Shown piece by piece: positions 36,087-44,593 of a DNA stretch of 64,000 nt. A program made the position numbers and the translations under genes. The notes beneath the pieces were generated by a model. The model was not told where the DNA came from and did not search any database. It worked only from the letters and a program-made list of their open reading frames with translations. Position 1 is the stretch's first letter, and every line of letters starts with the position of its first letter. The DNA is from Eutreptiella sp. 'Long Island Sound 2002' (taxonomy: Eukaryota > Euglenozoa > Euglenophyceae > Eutreptiales > Eutreptiaceae): assembly GCA_964036045.1 (NCBI GenBank), contig OZ038385.1, positions 36,798,063-36,862,062 of the forward strand, read 5' to 3'.

Positions 36087-36117
<31 letters not shown>

Positions 36118-39100
36118 TATATATAGAGTATAGTGTATATGGTCGATCTCGAACCGACGCTGCATGTCAAGAGCTTGCTTCTTGACCCCTGGGTGCAGCA
36201 TGTGGTGGTGCCAAGCTTCACACAGCTCGAGCACCCGGGACTCTGGTACTAGCAGCTTACCATTCCGGTAGAGCTTGCCATCTTCCTCAGTCAGCCCCTT
36301 TGGCCACTTCTGCCCGTCATCAGGGTCGGTCACAGCCCTATACTCGGCCGCAAAGGCCTCAGACTTGGCGTAGTCGTCGGTCCAGTCGTCCTGGAGGCAA
36401 GACTCCGGGAAGAGGTGCTTGTCGGACTCAGCTCCATCAGGGGCGAGTACTCTGACTGCTCTGCTCACCCTCGACGCGAGGGGGGCATCTGCAGCCATGA
36501 CGACGAAGCATTTAGCACCCTCCTCCTCCATCAGGCGCTCCATTTCGATGATCCTCTTGGCTTCAGCGGTCTCAGCCTCATCGCCATGGGCAGAGATATC
36601 CTGCATGCCCTTGCTGGCGGGATAGGCCCACCTACTGAGACAGTCCGCCACGGTGTTATCCTTTCCAGGAATATACACAACCGTGAGGTCGAACTTGGCC
36701 AAGGTCTCATGCCACCTTGCCCGTCGGGAGGCGGGACCTGAGGGGGTGTCCACGTGCTCCTTGTGCCACGACTGCAGACTCTGATGGTCCGTGCAGACGG
36801 TGACGGGATGGAGGGCTATGTACCCAGCCCATTTCCTGAGAGCCATGACGATGGCATACGCCTCCTTTTCACGGGGCGTCCACGTCCGTCTCTGGCCTTC
36901 CGCCAGGACTCGGCTCCAGAAGGCCACGGGCACGTGCCTCCCGTCGTCAAGCACTTGCTCCAACACAGCGCCAATGGCGTAGTCGGAAGCGTCGGTGCGC
37001 AGGACGAACCCTCGGTCGGGATCCACGAGGTGCAGACCCACGGCGGATAGCAGCGCCTGCTTCATCCCCTCAAAGGCACGGTCGGACTCAGCTGTCCAGA
37101 CCAGAGCCTTCTTGGACCCCTTTTTGGTCCCCTCTCGGTTGCCCTTGAGCATGGTCGTCATGGGGGCTGCATACTCGGCATACATTTTGATATACCCCGA
37201 GTAGTAGTTGCAGAACCCCAGATACGCCCGTAGCTCAGAGACCGTTTTGGGCTTTTCCCAGTGCTCAATCGCAGCCACCTTGCCAGGTATGGGCTTTCGC
37301 TGCCCGTTCCCGACTACGTGGCCAGCAAAGACCACCTCGCTTACCACAATGGTGGCCTTGTCACTGCTGCCCGTGAGTTTGTGCCGAACCAGAAGGTCCA
37401 GCACTCGAGTGACGTCCCTCTCCTGTGCCTCCAGGAGCTCCTCGTAGCTCATACTGGGGTCCCCGGACGCGATGATCACGTCGTCCACGAAGGGGTCCGC
37501 ACAGTCGCGCACCGGCTCAAGCAGGTTCTCCAGCATCCGCTGAAAAGCCGCATTGCCGTTGGTAACGCCCATGGGCATCACCTTCCACTGGAGAGGTCCA
37601 AGTGGGGTGCTCATGGCTGTGCAGGCACGGGACTCCTCGGCGAGAGGCATCTGATGATAACCATGTTTCAGGTCAATCACCGTGAAGATCCTCCGCCGGT
37701 GTTGCTTTTGCAGCATGTCCTCAATGAGGGGCAGCGTATAGCTGTCGTGCTGCGTTTGGGCGTTCAGACCGCGGTAGTCGACCACGAGCCGCCACTCACC
37801 GGCCACCTTCTTGGGGACGACGAAGCAGGGAGAGGCCCACTCGGAGTGGCACGGCTCAAGCCAGCCTCTCTGGATGAAGTCACGGAGGATCTTCTCCATG
37901 GCCTCTTTCCTCTCGCCCCTCAGGGCAAACTCCCGGTGCCGATACACACGGGGGTCCTGCTTCAGTCGTATCTTGGCCTCGCCATACGGTCCACGCACCG
38001 GTGGGGGAAACACAGGCTTACCGCTGAAGAAGGTATCACCACACTTCTGCTTCAGCCTGGCCCTCAATGCCTGGATCTTGGGGCAGTCATCGGACTCCGC
38101 CTTGGCTTTTCCGGGCACTTGAACCACGGAGCTTACTTGAGGGGTAGCGACCCCGCTCGGTTTCAGCTCAGGTGGTCTTCCCAGGTGGCCCAAAGGGCCA
38201 TCTCTGGTCTTGCCTCGGAATAGATCGCCGTAGGTGGGTGGGTTACCCCCGATTGGCTCGTCCTGGCTGGACAGGTGGTCCAGTACCCTCCTTACGAAGG
38301 TATCTCCATCGTAGGAACCAGAGACGATCGAGTCCACTTCCCACCAGGCTTTGTCCTGGCCCTTGCCCTCACGCTGGTTTCCCCAGTCGTGAAAGGGCTG
38401 ATCCATATACCCCTGAACCAGATTCCACTCCTCTTCAGTGAGGGGGTCTTCCGATTCCGATTCTTCGATGTCAACAGGGGGAACCGCAAAGCATTGCCTC
38501 CAAGGCTCCGCTACGATGCGGTTGACACACACGAAGTCCGTGGTGTCGGCCTGATCAAGGCCCCCATCCACATAGTGGAATTCTGTTAGCCATCTCTGGG
38601 GTGGCATGGGCTGTCCCTTAGCGTCCTGATAGACACTCTCTCCAGCCGGTAGGACGACCTTGTTTAAGGTCATGTTGGTCAATGAGGCAACCCAATGTCG
38701 GGTACTTTCTTCCTCGGTGCATCCCATAGGAACAACCAGCACTGCCTTGGAGCGGTCCTTGCGAATCTTCGCTATCGCTCTTGGAATGTCCCAACGGGGG
38801 CAATGGATCCACATCAATCCCTGATGCGGACCCCAGTGCTTCTTCCACGCGGAGTCCTGTGCGCTCCAGTACTTCTCACACACCCGAAGACGGGCGGAGG
38901 TTCCTGAAGAGAACGCATCCAGGGCCAGATCCGAAGCTCCCAAGTCCGCGACAACTCGGCTCGCCACTTCCGGCCTTACGCCGTACTCCTGGTTTGCAGG
39001 ACCAGTTGGCTCAGTGTCCAGCGCGGCCACTTCGAGCTGATTGCGTTCGGGGTGGATCCATTGGCATTCCACATGGTGCTCAGGTGACGAAAGCCACGAG

Positions 39101-39870
39101 AGTTGGTCGTCCTGGTACAGGGTCATGGAGGCCTGGGCTGGGAGAACGCCGGAGTCCGTCTCCATCATGAAGTCGTACCCAACGATCATGTCCCAGTCCA
39201 TCTCGGCCTCGTAGAAGCGACCGTGCAGGAGGATTTCCTTGCCGAGGTCTGGGCGGCTCAGCTCACGATGGTTCACGAACTGCAGCCCAATGGCCGCTTC
39301 CTTCGTGCCTCCCACCATGTACTGGCCGTTCGCCACCTTCAGTCTGACAGGTTTCCGACTGTCGGTCAGACACTCTGGTGGAAGTAGGCCAGCCTTGACC
39401 AAGCTGACTTGAGCTCCCGTGTCGACCAACACGTCGAAAACCTTTTCCACTTCCCCGCATAAGGCACGGACCTTAAGATGCAACTGCCGCTCGCGACCGA
39501 CACGGCGCACGGCGTGCAAACTCAGGATCTCCGGCCGTTCCAGAAGCTCAACAAGCGACTGGTGCAGGTCGTGGACAATGGGCTCAGGCTGCCCATCTGC
39601 AGCATCCAGCTGCGGTCCGGGTGATCCTCCGATACTCTCGGATAGATCCTGTAGTACATCAAACACATTCTTGGTCGCGAAGGACGGACGGGTGCAAGGG
39701 TTCGTGCCTTCACTTGCCCTCATCCCGCCTCCGCGACTGGGTGCCGGACCGGGCCTTCCGCCCGCGGCAGTCCCTTTGTGCTTATCGACTCCCGACTGGG
39801 ATGGTTCGGCGTTTCCCACGTCACCATCCTGCGACCGCCCTAGCTGGGGCCCTTGGCTGCAGGGGCTCCG
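35995..39870 (-). pseudogene. pol: Element B Pol: protease, methyltransferase-like domain, RT, RNase H, integrase N-terminus
   Basis: The frame follows the gag TAG without a shift. Numbered from a GTG at 39819, the protease active site DTGA is near 133. A domain around 295-400 (LALDAFSSGTSARLRV, WIHCPRWDIPRAIAKI, AVLVVPMG) resembles phage-type N6-adenine methyltransferases, but has HCPRW where a catalytic NPPY would sit. RT (VVDYRGLN, DLKHGYHQ, catalytic VDDV near 777) and RNase H (RTDASDYAIG near 943) follow, then an integrase zinc-binding start (HHHMLHPG near 1200). A TA-rich 76-bp insertion then forces a wrong-frame tail and stop. RT and RNase H look intact. Confidence 0.9.
36059..36148. 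repeat. TA microsatellite with flanking direct duplication, inserted in pol
   Basis: About 60 bp of TATATA/TAGTATA lies between two copies of GTATATGGTCGATCT (36059-36073 and 36135-36149), a 76-bp net gain. Because 76 is not a multiple of three, the integrase frame is shifted. Confidence 0.9.
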
Positions 39871-39876
39871 CTAGGG
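39871..39876 (-). promoter_or_regulatory. Gag-Pol stop of element B (TAG at 39873-39871), candidate readthrough site
   Basis: Gag ends ...DAP-TAG and the next codon is CGG (39870-39868). Pol continues in the same frame without another stop, with 17 codons before the GTG at 39819. A stop followed by CGG is a known favourable readthrough context for UGA; its strength after UAG is less established. Confidence 0.6.
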
Positions 39877-42156
39877 GGCGTCGGTTGTGGAGGAAGGGGT
39901 GTTCTCCTCCGCATCAACCTCGTTGATGCCCTTCTTCCTTCCCCCTTTCTTACCCTTGTTCTTGTCCTTGTCCTTGTTCTGGTCATTCTGGTTGTTCTCC
40001 TTGTTCTTGTTGTCCGACCTGGGGACCCAGTTCCTCTTGATCTCCTCGATCTCCTTGGCCAACTCGGTCCCCTGCGACACCAGCTTGGAGAGCTCGTCCC
40101 TGTCCACCTCCACCTTGGCTTCCGAGATACCCGCGGGCGCACGCTTCTTCGACCCGTGCGCCTTCTTGTAAGCCTCCGTGTCGGCCTTGTGGACGGGGCA
40201 TGTTCGGTGGTCATGGTTGAAGCCTCGCTTCCTCCCATAACACACGAAACAGCCCTGAGGGTGAGCTCGTATGAACTCCCCAAAGGACAGCGGAGGGTCG
40301 CCAATGCGGCGAGGGTCCCTCTTCTCCTGCTTCCTCCAACCCTGCTGCAGGGGCTTCCAGTTTCCCGGCTTGCTCCCCGCGCTCAGGTTCTTGGCCACGA
40401 AGGCACACTCGGCCACTTCGGCGGGCTCATCGTCGTCGTCATCGTCCACGAGAGTCTCATCGCCGCCGGCTCCCGCTGGGTCCATGGCAGCTTCCCCGCC
40501 AGGTCCCTGGCCAACGTAGTTGACGTCGCGGTCGCCGGGCCTCAACCCGCGGGTGTGGTGGAGGTTTCGGTACTCCTTGAGTACTTCCTCGCCAACCCAC
40601 TCGAGGATCTCGTCGCAGCTCATCCGCGCCGGGATGGCCTGCAGACGGATGGTCTGGCCGCTCAACTCACCCTCGTCAAGGCGCCACATCGCGGTCTTCT
40701 CGCGATCGCCCAGGACGGTGATGAGGAGAGCGTTCCGCAGGGAGTGCCGTTTGACATCCCGGGCCACGTTCTTCTTCGCCCAAGCCACCACGTTCGTATG
40801 ATACTCCTTGGGGAGCATCATCTTGACCGTGTGGTTGGACTTGGCCCTCTTGGATTCCTCCTTGGTGACCCTCTTGATCCATGCTTCCGGCAGCATGGAG
40901 AGCAGGCGAGCCTGCTCGTCACCCTTGTTCCAATCCTCCACGTTGCGGCGGTGGAGGGTGTATTTCCCTCGGAAGTCCCGCCAATCCCGCAGGCGGATCT
41001 CCCGTCCATCATGCTCAACCTTGATGGACTTCCACCGCTTGGCAGCCACCTGCGGAGCGTCCACCCGCTCCTGCTCGTTGAGCCACTTCTTGGCTTCCTT
41101 GAGGGTCTTGATCTTCCCCTCCTTGGTCGCCATGAAGTATAGCTCTCCGAGCACTTCCGGCAGGCGGTACCTGAACCGTCTGAAGACATATCTCTCCGCA
41201 TCCGCGTCAGGCATGTCTTCAGTGACGGTCAGCCCCCAATCGTCCAGCTTCTCCAAGAAGCGGTCGAGGTTGAGGGGGTTGCCATCGTACATGGGGGGCT
41301 TGATGTCCTTCAAGTCTTCCCACACGGCGGCATCCGCGGCCTTAGAGACCATGAACGCCGGCCGCGAGGTCGACCGAGGTTCCCATCGGCCTCGCCCACG
41401 GACTCCCACAGCCGCCACGTCCATCTCCTCCATGGAACCCCTGTGGCTACGCCGCGGTTCCTCTATGTACGCTGAACCAAAGTGTTCACGCCGTACTTCT
41501 TCCATGTACGCATCCTCATCACGGCGCCGGCGGCTGCGTTCAGCGGCCTCCCGTCGTACACCACGCGGCGGGCTGATGTCGAACTCCTCCAGGTCCAGGT
41601 CCAGGTCCTCACCTTCGCCGACATCCCACTCCACGTCTCCTCTGGGGACCTTATCCCTGAGCCCACCATAACGTCCACCAGCCATTGGGATTGGCTCCAG
41701 GGCTGGTGCGGGGCGCCAGGGGCGTGCCGGTGTCCGCGGTGGGGCACGGCGTCTGCGGTACTCCGCGCTGAGCCACTCATCACGCCAATCCTCACTGCCA
41801 CTGCCCGGCGGCACGCGCTCGTTGCGGCGGCCCGCGCTGTGGTGAGAGGGGGCGGTGAGAGAGGGGGCACTGGCGCTGGGGCGACTCCTGGGGGCTCCGC
41901 CGGGGGCGTGGGGTCTGCCTGGACCTGGTCTGGGTCCCCAGCCGTCGTCCGACGAGCCCGACTCCAGGGGTGGGTGGTCGCTGCCGACGCTCCCACGGGC
42001 TTCCAGCGCGTCCAGCCTCTGCTGCAGGCCGCTGACGACGTTGGTCAGCGACTTGGTCTCGGCCCTGGCGATGTCCAGCTCCTTCTGCGCGCGCGCTGCG
42101 ACCCTGGAGATGCGAGCCATCTCGCCCTTGCCCGTGTCTACCTCCAGCTCGAGCAA
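39871..42156 (-). CDS. gag: Element B Gag, C-terminal frame (capsid, zinc knuckle)
   Basis: The start shown is a TTG within a longer open frame. The N-terminus is a heptad-rich coiled coil (LLELEVDTGKGEMARI...), then an Arg/Pro/Gly-rich linker. A capsid-like region follows (PPMYDGNPLNLDRFLEKLDD near residue 290, WLNEQERVDAPQVAAKRW, DWRDFRGKYTLHRRNVEDW). A variant zinc knuckle CFVCYGRKRGFNHDHRTC (CX2CX8HX4C) and a Lys-rich tail come last. It would coat element RNA and form the particle. Frame continuity with the upstream ORF is broken in GC-rich sequence near 42200-42420. Confidence 0.85.
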   Translation of the reverse strand: MLELEVDTGKGEMARISRVAARAQKELDIARAETKSLTNVVSGLQQRLDALEARGSVGSDHPPLESGSSDDGWGPRPGPGRPHAPGGAPRSRPSASAPSLTAPSHHSAGRRNERVPPGSGSEDWRDEWLSAEYRRRRAPPRTPARPWRPAPALEPIPMAGGRYGGLRDKVPRGDVEWDVGEGEDLDLDLEEFDISPPRGVRREAAERSRRRRDEDAYMEEVRREHFGSAYIEEPRRSHRGSMEEMDVAAVGVRGRGRWEPRSTSRPAFMVSKAADAAVWEDLKDIKPPMYDGNPLNLDRFLEKLDDWGLTVTEDMPDADAERYVFRRFRYRLPEVLGELYFMATKEGKIKTLKEAKKWLNEQERVDAPQVAAKRWKSIKVEHDGREIRLRDWRDFRGKYTLHRRNVEDWNKGDEQARLLSMLPEAWIKRVTKEESKRAKSNHTVKMMLPKEYHTNVVAWAKKNVARDVKRHSLRNALLITVLGDREKTAMWRLDEGELSGQTIRLQAIPARMSCDEILEWVGEEVLKEYRNLHHTRGLRPGDRDVNYVGQGPGGEAAMDPAGAGGDETLVDDDDDDEPAEVAECAFVAKNLSAGSKPGNWKPLQQGWRKQEKRDPRRIGDPPLSFGEFIRAHPQGCFVCYGRKRGFNHDHRTCPVHKADTEAYKKAHGSKKRAPAGISEAKVEVDRDELSKLVSQGTELAKEIEEIKRNWVPRSDNKNKENNQNDQNKDKDKNKGKKGGRKKGINEVDAEENTPSSTTDAP

Positions 42157-44231
42157 CTGGACTCTCCTGCGGAGGTAGACAATCCACCGCCAGGTGGTAT
42201 CCGGGTCGCCGTTCCCTGGTGGGTCGTCGGGGTCCCCAGGGGGTCCTCCAGGAGGGCCTCCGCCGGGTCCGCCCGGTCCAGGGGGTCCTCCCCCGCCCGG
42301 TGGTCCGCCTCCAGGGGGTCCACTCGGTGGGCGTCCTCCAGGGGGTCCTGATGGTCCTCCGCCAGGGGGTCCCGGTGGGTCTCCGCCGGGTCGCCTCGGG
42401 GGGTCCGAGGATGGGCGGTCTTCGTGATGCCGAAGTCCATGTCGTCATCCTCGTCCATGTCGCCCCACCTGGGCGTCTCGGTCTCAGAAGACTCCGAGCT
42501 CCGGTAGGGAGGAGGGAGATCCTCATCCTCACCTTCCGGCTCCATGGGGACGTCTCTGCCTCCTCCGCCCGTCCAAGCCACCACTTGGCGATGTCGGCGG
42601 CCTCGTTCATCCCCGTCACTGGCGGTGAAGAAGGGGTCACTGTCGTGGGGATGTCCACCCGCTGGCCTCCGCGGCCTCTCGGGGGTCTTCCCCTTGCCCT
42701 TCCTCCGTCGATGGGCGGTGGGGCCACTGCTCCCACTGCTGCCCGTGTCCGCCTCGTCCAGCGTCATTCTGGAGGAGGCGTCCCCTTCGAAAAGCTTTCG
42801 AAGGGTCTCCACTCGTGATCCTCCCGGGGGAGTCTCGCGGCGGAGTTTGGCCTCTGCCTCCTCCATTGCGGCGGCGGTGGCTGCGGCAGCCCGCACTTCG
42901 GCTTCCTCCCGAGCACGAGCCGCCTCGGCTTCCCGGGCCTGCTGCAGCCGCGCCTTCTGCGCTTCCAACGCCGCCAGCTCCGCCTCCGTCTTGGCCTTCT
43001 CCTCAGCGACCTTCCGTCGCGCGGCCTCGATGGCGTCCTTCTTGGCGGCGTCCGCCTGGGCCTTTGCCGTCGCATCGGCGTGGGCCCTTTCCTCCGCCTC
43101 CTTCTTTGCCCTCTCTTGGGCAAGCGCCTCTTCCAGCGCCTTCACCTCGGCCTCCTTGCAGGCAATGGCCTCCTGCGTCGGGCGGGCTTCCTCGTCGGCT
43201 GCCGCCAGCTCACCGTTGACCTGGGCAGTCGCTGCCCCATGGGCGGCTACGGCCGTGAGTCCGGCCGCAATGGCCGCCACGGTCCGGGCGTGGATGGCCA
43301 TGCCATGCGCCCACTCTGCAGCCTCCTCCTCGGCGATGCCGACGGCGCCCTCCACGGCAGCGCTGTGCTGCCTGGACCGTTGCCGGGCAACCCGAAGGGT
43401 GCAGGGCACCCCACAGATGCGCTCACAGGCGCGCGCCACGTCCCTGTCGGGAGCGACGCTGCTGCTGGAGCTGGCCTGGTCGGCCGGCATCCTCCCGCGG
43501 TGGGCCGACTCCACGTCACTGCTGGGGCCTGCTGGGGCCTGCTGGGGCCTCAGGAGCAGCGGACGGGGCTTGGCCTTGGTCTGCCTGGCGACTCGGATGT
43601 AGTCGCCAAGGGTGGTGGAGCCGGGGTGGTGACCGCCATTGGCCCGTTGGGGACTGGGGGCTGGGGTTCCGCCCTTGGCACCTTGGGCGGCTTCGGCGGC
43701 CAGGTACTCCTGGTACTCCCGCCACTTCCGGTCCCGCTTCCTGTCCCCGGCGGACCGCTTCTCCTTCCCCGGAGACGCGCTGCTGCTGCCCTGCAGCCTG
43801 CGCTCGCTCCCCGGTTCCGGGAAGTTCCTCTCGATCATGTCCCACATGGAGACATTGATCGAGGCGCCCGACGGGTAGGCGTTGGGGTCCTCGTCCTCCT
43901 CAATCCCGTCGGGGCGCAGCCCTTCGCCGGGCCTGTCCGGCCGGGCCCAGGTCCTCCACCGCCTCTGCTGGAAGCGGAAGGCAAACCCTTCCGCCCGCAG
44001 CCAGTCCTCCACGGCCTGCAGGCCGTCGGGGGCGATGTCCGTGCGGAGCTCGAAGCTCCGGGGCATGCCGCCTTCGCACTGGGGGTGGCTGTGGCGGTAG
44101 TGCTGGTCCCAGACCAACCAACGCAGTAGTTGCGCTGCATGGGGGTGGGGCCGCGGCCACGTCCTGCCCGCTTCTTGCCAGTTTACCATGGCAGCGGGGG
44201 CGTAGTTGGTCTTGAGGTCCTTGGTATGCAC
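42138..44231 (-). CDS. gag: Element B Gag, N-terminal frame (coiled coil)
   Basis: ATG at 44231, 697 codons. It holds a Trp/His/Arg-rich N-terminus and a central Ala/Glu/Lys-rich stretch (EAEVKALEEALAQERAKKEA, and more over about 130 residues) predicted to form a long coiled coil. It ends out of frame about 19 bp into the downstream gag ORF. The downstream frame is also open through 42160-42220, so the two are probably one Gag in origin, split by a 1- or 2-base change or joined by programmed frameshifting within a GGTCCTCC-type repetitive stretch. Confidence 0.75.
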   Translation of the reverse strand: MHTKDLKTNYAPAAMVNWQEAGRTWPRPHPHAAQLLRWLVWDQHYRHSHPQCEGGMPRSFELRTDIAPDGLQAVEDWLRAEGFAFRFQQRRWRTWARPDRPGEGLRPDGIEEDEDPNAYPSGASINVSMWDMIERNFPEPGSERRLQGSSSASPGKEKRSAGDRKRDRKWREYQEYLAAEAAQGAKGGTPAPSPQRANGGHHPGSTTLGDYIRVARQTKAKPRPLLLRPQQAPAGPSSDVESAHRGRMPADQASSSSSVAPDRDVARACERICGVPCTLRVARQRSRQHSAAVEGAVGIAEEEAAEWAHGMAIHARTVAAIAAGLTAVAAHGAATAQVNGELAAADEEARPTQEAIACKEAEVKALEEALAQERAKKEAEERAHADATAKAQADAAKKDAIEAARRKVAEEKAKTEAELAALEAQKARLQQAREAEAARAREEAEVRAAAATAAAMEEAEAKLRRETPPGGSRVETLRKLFEGDASSRMTLDEADTGSSGSSGPTAHRRRKGKGKTPERPRRPAGGHPHDSDPFFTASDGDERGRRHRQVVAWTGGGGRDVPMEPEGEDEDLPPPYRSSESSETETPRWGDMDEDDDMDFGITKTAHPRTPRGDPAETHRDPLAEDHQDPLEDAHRVDPLEADHRAGEDPLDRADPAEALLEDPLGTPTTHQGTATRIPPGGGLSTSAGESSCSSWR

Positions 44232-44582
44232 TCGTTCAACTCAACGAACTGGTGGTGGTTGTTGAGGCGGGTGCTGCAGCACTGGACTGGACGTGCGGCT
44301 GGTGCTGGTCAGCCGGTGGTTGTGGAAGTGGTTGACGCGGCCTTGCTGGTCGGCCGATGGGTCTGGTATGTCCACTTCCCTCACGGTCGCGGCGCGGTCA
44401 GGGCGATGCTCTGGACGGCGCTGCTGGCTCCGTGACGAACTCGGCGCTGTCGCTGGGTGGCGCTGCGAGCCGCTGCGCTGCGCTGCGAGCCGCTGCGCTG
44501 CGCTGCGAGCTGCGAGCTGCGCCGCGCTGCTCGGGGTTGGTGGCCCCGAGTGGCACGCGAGGGTTGGGTAACCCCGCGGCGG
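44232..44582 (-). other. Element B leader
   Basis: About 350 nt between PBS and gag, including GCTGCGCTGCGAGCC-type tandem repeats at 44455-44525. Confidence 0.75.
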
Positions 44583-44593
44583 TGAAACGCTTT
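44583..44593 (-). other. Primer-binding site of element B, self-complementary to its LTR
   Basis: Immediately after the 5' LTR the sense strand reads AAAGCGTTTCA. The LTR sense strand contains TGAAACGCTTT at 44714-44704 (and 30586-30576), a perfect 11-nt complement. No TGG-type tRNA primer site is present. This matches Tf1-style self-priming. Confidence 0.65.

Noticed and set aside
36074-36140. CRISPR-like or regulatory repeat
   Set aside because: It is a simple TA microsatellite in a eukaryotic retroelement with no spacers.
34866-38223. Plus-strand frames of 406 and 320 codons
   Set aside because: They are exact antisense of the B integrase and RT with no motifs of their own.
39853-44129. 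Plus-strand frames of 349-429 codons opposite B gag
   Set aside because: They are antisense shadows of the minus-strand gag of B, which has clear capsid, coiled-coil and zinc-knuckle features.
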